Of a stretch of 54,869 bases of DNA, positions 9,375 through 17,774 are shown piece by piece; positions within the stretch are counted from its first letter, which is position 1, and the number at the start of each line of letters is the position of its first letter. Both the position numbers and the translations under genes were made by a program. Origin of the DNA: Deinococcales bacterium (GTDB taxonomy: Bacteria; Deinococcota; Deinococci; Deinococcales; JAAFIG01). A model generated the notes under the pieces. It did not search any database. It worked only from the letters and a program-made list of their open reading frames with translations, and was not told the origin of the DNA. The DNA lies in the NCBI GenBank assembly GCA_025352125.1, contig JANXTZ010000001.1, positions 1-54,869 of the forward strand, written 5' to 3'.

Positions 9375-9677
9375 TTATTCGGCGTCCTCAAATTCCACGT
9401 TGAACGTGGTGTTGCAATCTGGGCAGGTGACTTTGCTGTTTTCCTCGAGTTGCTCGTCGGTCAGCTCGATTTCCGCGCCGCAACTCGGGCATTCGGTCAG
9501 CAAACCCAGCAAATCAAATTCTGGCGGGTCGAGGCTGGCAATTTGCAATTCCGCGCCGCACGATTCGCAAACCAGAATATCGCCCTCCTCAAACTCGTCC
9601 CAGGCTTCACTGGGAATCTCGAGTTCTTCGGCACAGACTGGACAATTGACAAATAAACTTTGTTCTTCTTCGCTCAT
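9375..9677 (-). CDS. LysW-like double zinc-ribbon protein without the EDWGE tail
   Basis: A 100-residue acidic protein with two zinc-ribbon units: CPVC...CESCGAELQIASLDPPEF (residues about 12-54) and CPSCGAEIEL...CPDCNTTFNVEF (about 62-96). Each resembles the fold of LysW, and the first is especially close (CGAEL, a hydrophobic pair, then DPP). It ends in FEDAE, so it lacks the EDWGE substrate-carrying tail. The ATG overlaps the lysU stop codon (ATGA), and lysW follows 69 bases later. It therefore looks like a lysine-pathway protein that keeps the zinc sites which the neighbouring LysW has lost. A scaffold or chaperone role for LysW is possible but unproven; it could also be a general rubredoxin-like zinc protein. 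Confidence 0.8.
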   Translation of the reverse strand: MSEEEQSLFVNCPVCAEELEIPSEAWDEFEEGDILVCESCGAELQIASLDPPEFDLLGLLTECPSCGAEIELTDEQLEENSKVTCPDCNTTFNVEFEDAE

Positions 9678-10171
9678 GACTCTCCTGGGAATTTCTGGTA
9701 CTTCTTGTAATACTCGAGGATGCTGCCCTCTTTTAACGCCTCTCGCAAGAACTCTGGTGGTGCGGGAAGTTGTAAAATCGTGCCATCCAAACGCGTGATT
9801 CTACCAGTCTCAAGATCAAATTCAACCTCTTCGCCGTCAACAAGCAACTCTGGAATGATGCTGCTCTCAAAAGCGGGAATCCCAAGGTTGAGAAGGTTGC
9901 GGTAATGAATTCGGGCGTAAGACTGCGCAATGATGCCGCCCACCTCGAGCTTCTTGAGGGCTTTGGGCGCATACTCTCGGCTCGAGCCTAAACCCCAATT
10001 GCGCCCGCCGACCAGCAGATCGCCTGGTTTGACCTGAGCCGCAAATTCTGGGCGAAAGTGCGCGAAGGCGTACCTGTGAAACACGTCCGCACCAACCATG
10101 AACGGCGCGAACTTCCCTGGCAGAATGTCGTCTGTGTTGATGCTGTCGCCAAATTTCCAAACTCGAGCCAT
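9674..10171 (-). CDS. lysU: Homoaconitase small subunit (LysU)
   Basis: Small swivel-domain subunit of homoaconitase, which with LysT turns homocitrate into homoisocitrate. The 165 residues match LeuD/LysU-type subunits: KFGDSINTDDILPGKF at the N terminus, then the substrate loop GGRNWGLGSSREYAPKAL and IIAQSYARIHYRNLLNLGIP. LeuD (isopropylmalate isomerase) has the same fold; the assignment to lysine synthesis comes from lysX, lysW and homocitrate synthase in the cluster. It is separated from lysT by two unrelated genes, which is unusual because the subunits are normally adjacent. The Shine-Dalgarno GAGGAA lies just upstream. Confidence 0.92.
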   Translation of the reverse strand: MARVWKFGDSINTDDILPGKFAPFMVGADVFHRYAFAHFRPEFAAQVKPGDLLVGGRNWGLGSSREYAPKALKKLEVGGIIAQSYARIHYRNLLNLGIPAFESSIIPELLVDGEEVEFDLETGRITRLDGTILQLPAPPEFLREALKEGSILEYYKKYQKFPGES

Positions 10172-10184
10172 TAGATTTTATTCC

Positions 10185-10736
10185 TCATAAAATACCCTCA
10201 AATATTTCCTCAAGTGTTAACGTTGCAGCCAAGCAAGGAATGGAAATCGAGCCATCATCTTTGAGATTTTCGACTTGCCACTCGCCGACTTCATCGCGGT
10301 AATGTCGAATCACCAATCGTTTTTCACTCTCGACAATTAAATACGTCTGCAAACTCGAGATTGTTGTGTACGCAATTTGTTTTTCCCGCAAATCGGTTTC
10401 TCGGGTGCTGGGTGAAAGCACTTCAACCAAGACACAAGGCTGATTTTCAAAAAATTTGTCAGGCAGTGGTTTGTCACACACCAACATCACATCGGGATAA
10501 TAGTAAACATCGTGACGGTACTGAAATTTCATGGCTTCTTGATAAACGCGGCAAGCTTTACCTCTTGAAAGTCCCAAGAAACGCGCCGCGATGTTTAAAC
10601 AAATCCGAGCGTGTTGACTCGAGCCTCCAGCCATCGCGTACAAAAACCCTCCAACAAACTCGTGACGCACAGGACTGGTCTGTTCGAGTTTCAAGTAATC
10701 TTGTTTTGTAAACATTTCACGCGATGGTTCAGACAT
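10185..10736 (-). CDS. Uma2-family restriction-endonuclease-like protein
   Basis: A 183-residue protein of the Uma2/DUF820 family, which has a PD-(D/E)xK nuclease fold. The core motifs are visible: PDVMLVCDK followed by VLVEVLSPSTRETDLREKQIAY, then a strand reading YLIVESEKRLVIRHYR. Biological roles are not established; such genes are often multiplied in cyanobacteria, Chloroflexi and Deinococcota. The start chosen at 10736 (MSEPSREMF) overlaps the preceding gene by eight bases; a longer reading of 13 residues is possible. It looks inserted between lysT and lysU, yet it is locked into the operon by overlaps. Confidence 0.85.
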   Translation of the reverse strand: MSEPSREMFTKQDYLKLEQTSPVRHEFVGGFLYAMAGGSSQHARICLNIAARFLGLSRGKACRVYQEAMKFQYRHDVYYYPDVMLVCDKPLPDKFFENQPCVLVEVLSPSTRETDLREKQIAYTTISSLQTYLIVESEKRLVIRHYRDEVGEWQVENLKDDGSISIPCLAATLTLEEIFEGIL

Positions 10737-11499
10737 CTTGCACCTCGAAAGTGGAATTTTGGGAATCTTTAACATTCTCTGGATTGCCGTGGTTCAGAGG
10801 AATTTCACGCATTCCAACAGGAAACCAATATCCGTCCTCTGCGCCTGTGGATTCCAGATTGCAATAATCGGCAGCTTTCAAGGCATCTTCAAGATTGGCA
10901 ATATAACCTCGAATGTTAAATTGAACCTCGAGTTCAGTTTTGAATCTTGTTTCCAAACTGTTACAGATGAACGAATGAAATTGTCCCATATCATAGCCAA
11001 TAATCTCATAACCGAGTAAATCATTGGGCATAAGCTTTAAAAATTCCTTTTTCTCAACAAGGGTATGAACACCGTGTTGAATAACCGTTGTTTCGTTGGT
11101 TTCTAACAGTATTTTTTCAACCACCTGCCAAGGGGAGACAATTTGAAAAAGTTTTAGTTTCTGGATGTTTTGAAGAAATCGTGCAGCAAAAGATCGTGCC
11201 GTTTCCAAGTCAGAAAAGACCGAATTCCAACCAAATCCTTTTTTCTCGAATAAATTCTCAATTTCAAACATCGCCTCGAGAAACATCACATCTGGAAGCT
11301 CGAGTTGTTTCTGGTAATCGTCTATCGAATTGCCTTTTATCCATGAAATCAATTCCATTGGTGGATGTAACTCACAAATACATGGAGAAACGCTGTAAAT
11401 GATTTCAGGCAAAATCGCGGCTGACATAAATTCCGCACGATTGAAACCTTCTATCAAGAAATATCCCGCATTAACAAATTTTTGCTCGAGTTCATCCAT
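10729..11499 (-). CDS. Hypothetical protein between lysT and lysU
   Basis: A 256-residue soluble protein I do not recognise. It begins MDELEQKFVNAGYFLIEGF at 11499 and overlaps the end of lysT by eight bases and the Uma2-like gene by eight bases, so translation is likely coupled. It is acidic, rich in aromatic and Leu/Glu residues, with no signal peptide, membrane helix or cysteine cluster. A longer open frame to 11706 exists but lies wholly inside lysT and has unlike composition, so I rejected it. Base composition is more A/T-rich than its neighbours, which hints at later arrival. Confidence 0.65.
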   Translation of the reverse strand: MDELEQKFVNAGYFLIEGFNRAEFMSAAILPEIIYSVSPCICELHPPMELISWIKGNSIDDYQKQLELPDVMFLEAMFEIENLFEKKGFGWNSVFSDLETARSFAARFLQNIQKLKLFQIVSPWQVVEKILLETNETTVIQHGVHTLVEKKEFLKLMPNDLLGYEIIGYDMGQFHSFICNSLETRFKTELEVQFNIRGYIANLEDALKAADYCNLESTGAEDGYWFPVGMREIPLNHGNPENVKDSQNSTFEVQDV

Positions 11500-12733
11500 A
11501 AGGTAAATCCTCAGGCAAGGCAATACTGCCCATAATTGCAGTCGCAGCAGCGACAGCAGGGCTTGCCAGGTAAATCTCGGCGCTTGCATCGCCCATACGT
11601 CCAATAAAGTTTCGGTTGCTGGTCGAAACACAAACTTCCCCTGGCGCGAGCACACCCTGATGCCTGCCCATGCACGGACCGCAACCAGGCGTGGAAAGCG
11701 TCGCACCAGCTTGAATAATAGTCAACAATGACCCGTCCGCCATCGCCTGCTCGAGCACTTCGGAACTGGCTGGAATCACCAAAAGGCGCGTGTTCGCGGC
11801 AACCCTGCGACCTTTCAGAATCGCGGCGGCAACGTGCAAATCCTCGAGTCGTCCGTTGGTACACGTGCCAATAAAAACTTGATCGACATGCTTGCCGCGC
11901 AAGCTGGCAACCGTCTCGACATTGTCCACATAACTTGGCACACTCATGCGCGGCGTCAGGCTCGAGAGATCAATGGTGATTTCTTTGATGTATTTCGCAC
12001 CCAAGTCGGGGTAAACCCAATCTGGCACCTCGTACATGCTCAGGATTTCTCCACCAGGCACGACCATGCCCGCTTTTGCACCAGCTTCCACGCACAGATT
12101 CGCCAGCGTCATGCGTTCGCCCCTCGAGAATCGGTCGCCCGCATGAATCTCGATGCTTTGATAGGTCGCACCGTCGGCAGTCAAAACGCGAATCATCTCG
12201 AGAGCGATGTCTTTGGCGCTGACATCGCCCACAAGTTCTCCTGTCAGGTTCACCTTCACGCTTTCGGGAACGCGCAGCCAGGTTTTGCCACTGGCGGCGG
12301 CAATGGCAATGTCTGTTGCGCCCATGCCAGTTCCGAACGCACCAACCGCGCCGTAGGTCGTGCTGTGAGAATCTGAGCCGAGCACAATCGCCCCAGGAAA
12401 CGCGAGGCGTTCCTCAATCAAGACCTGATGGCAAATCCCGCGTCCCACGTCAAATAATTTCACACCCGTTTTTGCCGCAAACGCTCGAGCCGCCTGATGT
12501 GATTTTGCCACATTCACGCTCGAGGCAGGAGCAACGTGGTCGATCACGATGCTGACGCGTTCAGGGTATTTGGGCAGGGTTTCGAGTTCAGTCTCGAGAA
12601 TCTCGATGACCGATTCTGCGATGGAATCGACGATCATCACATTGTCCACTTCGACCACGGCAAGTTCACCTGCAAACACGGTCTTGGTGCCGCGTTTTGA
12701 AAGAATTTTTTCAGCCATCGTTTGCGGAGTCAT
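11492..12733 (-). CDS. lysT: Homoaconitase large subunit (LysT)
   Basis: Iron-sulphur hydro-lyase subunit that isomerises homocitrate to homoisocitrate in the alpha-aminoadipate route to lysine. The 413 residues fit the aconitase/LeuC family. Seen in order: MTPQTMAEKILSKR, DSHSTTYGA with the substrate-binding region, and the three 4Fe-4S ligands in FIGTCTNGR and TPGCGPCMGRH, then STSNRNFIGRMG. LeuC is the close alternative; context favours LysT. The start follows the NTF2-like gene by only three bases. Confidence 0.93.
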   Translation of the reverse strand: MTPQTMAEKILSKRGTKTVFAGELAVVEVDNVMIVDSIAESVIEILETELETLPKYPERVSIVIDHVAPASSVNVAKSHQAARAFAAKTGVKLFDVGRGICHQVLIEERLAFPGAIVLGSDSHSTTYGAVGAFGTGMGATDIAIAAASGKTWLRVPESVKVNLTGELVGDVSAKDIALEMIRVLTADGATYQSIEIHAGDRFSRGERMTLANLCVEAGAKAGMVVPGGEILSMYEVPDWVYPDLGAKYIKEITIDLSSLTPRMSVPSYVDNVETVASLRGKHVDQVFIGTCTNGRLEDLHVAAAILKGRRVAANTRLLVIPASSEVLEQAMADGSLLTIIQAGATLSTPGCGPCMGRHQGVLAPGEVCVSTSNRNFIGRMGDASAEIYLASPAVAAATAIMGSIALPEDLPYG

Positions 12734-12736
12734 ACT

Positions 12737-13093
12737 TCACCTCTTGACGTGCGAGTTGTGCTGTGCGACGAGTTTCCAGGCGTCCAGACGTTTATTGAAA
12801 ACAAAAGTGGCACGTCCAAACTCGAGCACATCGCCATCGTTGTTTTCGTACTGAAATTCAGCATACGCGAGGCAAGTGTCGCCAAAAGTTTCAAATTCGA
12901 TATTGCGGTATTTCAGTGTCGGAAACGCGAGGCTGGTTTGAACGGTGCGAATGCGTTCGGCTTTGTCCTGAAATTGTGCGGCGGTTCCCGTAAAGCGGAA
13001 TCCATCGGCAATGATCGTCTCGAGCGTGTCGGCGTCCCTGGTGTTGAGCGCTTGAACAAATTGGTCGAAGGTGGTTTTAAAGCTGTTGTTCAT
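12737..13093 (-). CDS. NTF2/SnoaL-like small protein
   Basis: A 118-residue protein with the pattern of the NTF2-like (SnoaL/DUF4440) cone fold: an N-terminal helix pair (FDQFVQALNTRDADTLETII), a hydrophobic strand region, and a C-terminal WKLVAQHNS strand typical of this group. Members range from isomerases to ligand-binding proteins, so the function cannot be stated. The ATG overlaps the stop of the GNAT gene (ATGA) and the stop is three bases before lysT, placing it firmly inside the lysine operon. Confidence 0.75.
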   Translation of the reverse strand: MNNSFKTTFDQFVQALNTRDADTLETIIADGFRFTGTAAQFQDKAERIRTVQTSLAFPTLKYRNIEFETFGDTCLAYAEFQYENNDGDVLEFGRATFVFNKRLDAWKLVAQHNSHVKR

Positions 13094-13596
13094 GAATTCC
13101 CCAATTTCTCGAGCACGTCACCGGTCAAGGTATGCTCGATCCAGACTGGATTCGCCACCGCGCCAAGTCCAGCATAGAATTTTTTGGCGGGTTCGTTCCA
13201 ACTGGCAACCGTCCATTTCATGCCGACGCAACCTCTCTCGAGCGCGATTCTCGAGGCTTCGCGCATTAGCGCTTGACCCAAACCTTGCCCTCGAGCGCCG
13301 TCTGCAATGAAAAGTTCTTTGATGAACAACATCGGTTTGGCGCTGGCGGTGTACGGCAAAAAATAGTAAACGAGCACGCCCTCGGGTTTTGCGTCCAGCT
13401 CGGCAACCAGCACAAAGAAGTTGGGCGGTTGGAGTTTAAAACCTTGCTCGAGCAAGATGCTTTCATTGGCGGCGAAACCCTCCAAATATTGTTCAAACAC
13501 TGCCAGTTCACGCATTAAGTACAGCGCGGCGGGAATATCGGATTCTTGCCAGTGACGCACAAGAACCGAATTTTCAATTTTGACAGACTCGTTCAT
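13090..13596 (-). CDS. GNAT N-acetyltransferase, diamine/thialysine acetyltransferase-like
   Basis: A 168-residue GNAT protein. The acetyl-CoA loop reads ELFIADGARGQGLGQALMREA, followed by the GCVGMKWTVASWNEPAKKFYAGLGA segment. This layout is that of the SAT family (spermidine/spermine and thialysine acetyltransferases), which acetylate amino groups of polyamines or lysine-like compounds. In a lysine operon an amine or lysine analogue substrate would make sense, but that is inference. Overlaps of four bases link it to both neighbours. Confidence 0.82.
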   Translation of the reverse strand: MNESVKIENSVLVRHWQESDIPAALYLMRELAVFEQYLEGFAANESILLEQGFKLQPPNFFVLVAELDAKPEGVLVYYFLPYTASAKPMLFIKELFIADGARGQGLGQALMREASRIALERGCVGMKWTVASWNEPAKKFYAGLGAVANPVWIEHTLTGDVLEKLGNS

Positions 13597-14435
13597 CGTG
13601 CAATCCTCACAACTTCCCCGCCAACCCGAATGTCCGTTGCCATTCCATCTCGAGCCACAAATTTTGCCTCGAGCTTGGATGGTTTAGCCATTGCAAAACC
13701 TTGCGAGAAACTGAGTTGTTGCTTTCCCTCGAGTTTTTGAGTGGCAACCAAATAACCGCACAAACTGGCTATCGTAAAAGAACCTGCGTTGTCTTCCAAA
13801 ATGCCTTTGGCAGGCGCGAAAAACCGCAAGTCAAAATCTGTACCTCGATATTGATCCAGTGTAAACACGATCAGACCGTTGGTTTTGGTCTCAATATTCA
13901 AGGCTTTGATGGCTGCAAGATTGGGTTTAATACCCTCAAGAATGCTCGAGTTTTTCACAGGAACAAGAATGTTTATTTTATTCGCACCAGCCGCACCGAT
14001 CTCAAAATCAGAATCCAAATCCGCCGAATTCAAGCCCAGACTCTTAAGCACTTGGTTTGTTGAAAGCTCGAGCTTTTTAACTCTGGTGCTGCCCTGTTCG
14101 GAAAACCAGCAACCACCGTGTCCAACGCCCGAGACAGGCAAGATATCACCGTTCATGTTGGCTCGCATGTAAATTTCGACCAGACCTTTGCGCCAACGGT
14201 GTTCGGCAACCACCAAGGCGCCCGAATCACTTTCGGGTTTTTCTTTGGTTGGAGTGAAAAACTTTATTTTTACGCCCGAACTGTCTTCACCCAAGATAAA
14301 GCCTGTCAGCGAAGCACCCGATTCCCGAGCGATGTTTTGCATTTCATCGGTGCTGATCTGGTCGGCATCAACCACGGCAATCTGCTTGCCACCGCCAGGA
14401 GAAGCCGCAAAGACTGTGTACCGAAAAATATTCAT
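13593..14435 (-). CDS. PhzF-like protein, divergent, catalytic Glu missing
   Basis: A 280-residue member of the PhzF/diaminopimelate-epimerase-like fold, strongly diverged. PhzF isomerases use a glutamate in a motif of the form N-L-S-E-T-x-F; the matching position here is SGASLTGF (about residue 43 is Leu). The CGHAT-type motif is also lost. It is probably not an isomerase. The gene overlaps its better preserved paralogue (upstream) and the GNAT gene (downstream) by four bases each, so it likely arose by tandem duplication. The substrate is unknown. Confidence 0.75.
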   Translation of the reverse strand: MNIFRYTVFAASPGGGKQIAVVDADQISTDEMQNIARESGASLTGFILGEDSSGVKIKFFTPTKEKPESDSGALVVAEHRWRKGLVEIYMRANMNGDILPVSGVGHGGCWFSEQGSTRVKKLELSTNQVLKSLGLNSADLDSDFEIGAAGANKINILVPVKNSSILEGIKPNLAAIKALNIETKTNGLIVFTLDQYRGTDFDLRFFAPAKGILEDNAGSFTIASLCGYLVATQKLEGKQQLSFSQGFAMAKPSKLEAKFVARDGMATDIRVGGEVVRIAR

Positions 14436-15352
14436 GATTCCACCCGAACAGCCTTGCCGCCAACCCAGACGCTCGAGACTTCCAAGTTTTTCACTTGGCA
14501 GCGCACCTCGAGTTTGGACGGTTTGCCCAGGGCGTACCCTTGAGCGCCAGAAAAAATTCGTAAACCATCATCAAAAAACTTTTCTCGTGCCAAATACGCG
14601 GCAAGTGCAGCATGGGCATTGCCCGTCGCAATGTCTTCTGGAATGCCTGAAGTTGGTGCGAAATGTCTCGAGTCCGTAAAGCAACCACCACGACCTGGAA
14701 AAGTAAACGCTACCAAATCTGTGGTTGCAGTCTCGAGATTTAACGCTTTAATTTGGTCAAAGTCAGGTTCGATAGCATCCAGATAGCTGGTGCTCGGCAC
14801 GCCACAAATCAATTTGGCACGACCAGCCGTGGCTGCCAGAACGGGCATGTCCTCGTGCAATTCGTCAGGCTCGAGTCCCAAGGCACGCGCGACATCTTCG
14901 CGTTCAATGTCAACCTCCCAAGCTCGAGCATCGCCGTACTCGAGCCACGCAATATCAAGTTCTGTGCCTCGCTGCGCTCGATCAAGTCCGCGCTCGAGTT
15001 TTGCATTCACGATCCCGTCATGGAGTTCAATCTGAAATTCGCCCGACGGTATTTTGAAGCCGTTGATTTCCCCTCGAGCCGCAATCGCGTGAATTGCAGC
15101 AATTGTGCCGTGACCGCAAATATTTTCCTCGAGCAATGGCGTAAAAAACCGCAATCGAAGTGGCAGCACGGATTCTTGGTCGAACAGTTTTTCGCTGATG
15201 CCCACAAAAACCGTGGCTGGCGCGTTCAAACTGGCGGCGAGTTCCTGCATTCTGCGGTCTGAGTTCATGTCAAGCCCAAACACCACCGCCGCAGGATTTC
15301 CACCCTTTGCGGAATCTGTAAACGCCAAATAATCGTGAATCTCGAGATTCAT
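14432..15352 (-). CDS. PhzF-like protein with altered catalytic site
   Basis: A 306-residue PhzF-family protein: N-terminal FTDSAKGGNPAAVVF, then LNAPATVF, then CGHGTIAAIHA, with the second half beginning near 190 (CGVPSTSYL). In active isomerases the second motif carries Glu (N-L-S-E-T-x-F); here the position is Ala46. The overall fold and the CGHGT motif are kept. A Shine-Dalgarno AGGGG precedes the ATG. It heads a tightly overlapping run (PhzF, PhzF, GNAT, NTF2-like, lysT). Any link with lysine chemistry (the fold is that of diaminopimelate epimerase) is speculative. Confidence 0.82.
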   Translation of the reverse strand: MNLEIHDYLAFTDSAKGGNPAAVVFGLDMNSDRRMQELAASLNAPATVFVGISEKLFDQESVLPLRLRFFTPLLEENICGHGTIAAIHAIAARGEINGFKIPSGEFQIELHDGIVNAKLERGLDRAQRGTELDIAWLEYGDARAWEVDIEREDVARALGLEPDELHEDMPVLAATAGRAKLICGVPSTSYLDAIEPDFDQIKALNLETATTDLVAFTFPGRGGCFTDSRHFAPTSGIPEDIATGNAHAALAAYLAREKFFDDGLRIFSGAQGYALGKPSKLEVRCQVKNLEVSSVWVGGKAVRVES

Positions 15353-15381
15353 TTCAACCCCTTAACATAGCACTCGAACTC

Positions 15382-15495
15382 CCCTCTCTCCGAGGAAAGA
15401 AGGCGACCCTGCCCATTAGCGGTTTCGCCCGTTAGGTGCGTTTTGAAACCAAGAAGGTACATGTATTGGGTCAAGACGGGTCGGGGATGAGAGGG
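15382..15495. repeat. Palindromic intergenic repeat between homocitrate synthase and PhzF genes
   Basis: Nested inverted repeats: CCCTCTC (15382-15388) with GAGAGGG (15489-15495), CGACCC (15404-15409) with GGGTCG (15478-15483), and an inner hairpin GGTTTC (15421-15426) with GAAACC (15445-15450). The 18-base loop of the inner hairpin, GCCCGTTAGGTGCGTTTT, recurs with one change at 30998-31015, where the stem is GACCAT/ATGGTC. AAGAAG follows the stem in both. The rest of 15353-15519 holds no gene. Confidence 0.75.
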
Positions 15496-15519
15496 TAACG
15501 GAGTCTCGAGCCACATGAG

Positions 15520-16674
<1,155 letters not shown>

Positions 16675-16693
16675 TCAAGTTGAATTTTAAAAC

Positions 16694-16725
16694 AAAAAAA
16701 ATCCGGCTCGAAACGCTCGAGCCGG
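16694..16725 (-). terminator. Intrinsic terminator (attenuator) ahead of homocitrate synthase
   Basis: On the minus strand CCGGCTCGA, a five-base loop, TCGAGCCGG, then A and a run of eight T (16694-16701). It ends only 28 bases before the homocitrate synthase start, so it can act only as a regulated attenuator. The stem is built from two CTCGAG palindromes. Its first four bases are shared with a competing upstream pairing. Confidence 0.9.
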
Positions 16726-16766
16726 GGTTACGCAAAAGCGCCTTGGGTGTTATCCCAAGTCCCCGG
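16722..16766 (-). promoter_or_regulatory. Alternative three-way-junction structure competing with the attenuator
   Basis: CCGGGG (16761-16766) can pair with CCCCGG (16722-16727), enclosing two small hairpins (CTTGGG..CCCAAG and CGC..GCG). The 3' strand takes four bases needed by the terminator, so the two structures exclude each other. The 5' strand lies in the leader peptide, 8-13 bases after its Lys codons. The direction of the switch is not obvious: a ribosome stalled at Lys would also cover the 5' strand, so another pairing such as TTGGG with AACCC may be the true antiterminator. Confidence 0.6.
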
Positions 16767-16794
16767 AAAGCTGTTTTTTCGATGCGGATATCAC
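16750..16794 (-). CDS. Lysine leader peptide, 14 codons with adjacent Lys codons
   Basis: GTG-initiated ORF encoding (f)MISASKKQLSGDLG, with two consecutive AAA codons at 16774-16779 and a TAA stop before the terminator. It has no Shine-Dalgarno; the -10 box ends seven bases before the GTG, so translation would be leaderless. An ATG two codons upstream is the alternative start but lies only one base after the -10. Leader-peptide attenuation with tandem Lys codons is established knowledge for the lysine cluster of Thermus thermophilus; this looks like its counterpart. It would sense charged tRNA-Lys. Confidence 0.8.
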   Translation of the reverse strand: MISASKKQLSGDLG

Positions 16795-16801
16795 GAGCAT
16801 G

Positions 16802-16831
16802 AGTTTAACAAGCTGAATCGTGATGCGTCAA
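16802..16831 (-). promoter_or_regulatory. Promoter of the homocitrate synthase leader
   Basis: On the minus strand TTGACG (16826-16831), an 18-base spacer, then TAAACT (16802-16807). This predicts a start point at or next to the GTG of the Lys leader peptide, giving a leader RNA of about 130 nt. Between this promoter and that of proC (16948) no gene is present. Confidence 0.75.
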
Positions 16832-16947
16832 GCCCTGGTATACCAAAAATAGACTGGGTTCAACGTAACACCCTCGAGTCCGTCTGCAAAGTCAAAATCG
16901 TTTGTGGGACAACTTTGAGAGGCTGAGTCTAGCCGTGACGGTTTTGT

Positions 16948-16977
16948 TTGGGTCTGGTCGCAACAGGCTTGTAGAAT
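16948..16977 (+). promoter_or_regulatory. Promoter of proC, leaderless type
   Basis: TTGGGT (16948-16953), 18-base spacer, TAGAAT (16972-16977), then eight bases to the ATG at 16986. No Shine-Dalgarno is present. Confidence 0.6.
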
Positions 16978-16985
16978 GGAAAACA

Positions 16986-17774
16986 ATGAAACTCGCATTC
17001 GTCGGCGTGGGAAAAATGGGTGAAGCCATTCTCGAGGGCGTTCTCAACTCGAGATTACTTGATGCAAGCGAGGTTGGTGTGATTGGCGGCTCGAGCGGCA
17101 AGGCTGGGGAAGTCAGCGCCAAGTACGGCGTCAAGCTGATTGAACGCTCGGACTTAATCAAAGCTGAACGGGTGCTGATCTGCGTTCAACCAAAAGTCTT
17201 TCCAACCGTCTGCGAGTGGGTTTCCAAAGCCGACGCTGGTTTTATTTCGATCATGGCGGGCGTCAATCTGGACCGGCTGTCTCGAAACCTCAACTCCAAA
17301 CGTGTGGTTCGCGCCATGCCAAACCTTGCCGCGACCATTCACAAGTCGGCGACCGCCGTGGTCGGGCATGAAGACGCCAACACGACGGGCGATCTCGAGT
17401 TTGCCCAAGCCCTGTTTGCCTCGGTGGGCGATGTCTACGACATTCCAGAACCACTCTTCAACACGTTTACAGGCATGGTTGGTTCGGGTCCAGCCTACGC
17501 CGCAATTTTCGCCGAGGCGCTGGCAGACGGCGGCGTCAGGATGGGTCTGAACCGCAAACTGGCAATCGAGCTGGCGGGCAAACTGCTGATCTCGACGGGT
17601 GAATTGCTGCTGCGACGGATTCATCCTGGAATTTTAAAAGACGAGGTTGCCAGCCCTGGCGGCACGACCATTGCAGGAATCGCCGAAATCGAGCGTTACA
17701 CCTTTCGCTCGAGCCTGATCGAAGCCGTCCGAGCCGCCACCATGCGCGGTGCAGAACTGGGGGAAGAAAAATGA
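16986..17774 (+). CDS. proC: Pyrroline-5-carboxylate reductase
   Basis: Last step of proline synthesis: NAD(P)H-dependent reduction of pyrroline-5-carboxylate. The 262 residues show the Rossmann start FVGVGKMGEAILEG and the family signature around GSGPAYAAIFAEALADGG, then LKDEVASPGGTTIAGI. I placed the start at 16986 because MKLAFVGVGKMG is the normal beginning and a -10 box sits eight bases upstream; a longer frame from 16902 runs through that promoter. The stop overlaps the next ATG by four bases. Confidence 0.95.
   Translation: MKLAFVGVGKMGEAILEGVLNSRLLDASEVGVIGGSSGKAGEVSAKYGVKLIERSDLIKAERVLICVQPKVFPTVCEWVSKADAGFISIMAGVNLDRLSRNLNSKRVVRAMPNLAATIHKSATAVVGHEDANTTGDLEFAQALFASVGDVYDIPEPLFNTFTGMVGSGPAYAAIFAEALADGGVRMGLNRKLAIELAGKLLISTGELLLRRIHPGILKDEVASPGGTTIAGIAEIERYTFRSSLIEAVRAATMRGAELGEEK

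Noticed and set aside
16680..16830. Lysine riboswitch or T-box before homocitrate synthase
   Set aside because: The leader is too short for a lysine riboswitch and lacks T-box sequences; the Lys-Lys leader peptide explains it better.
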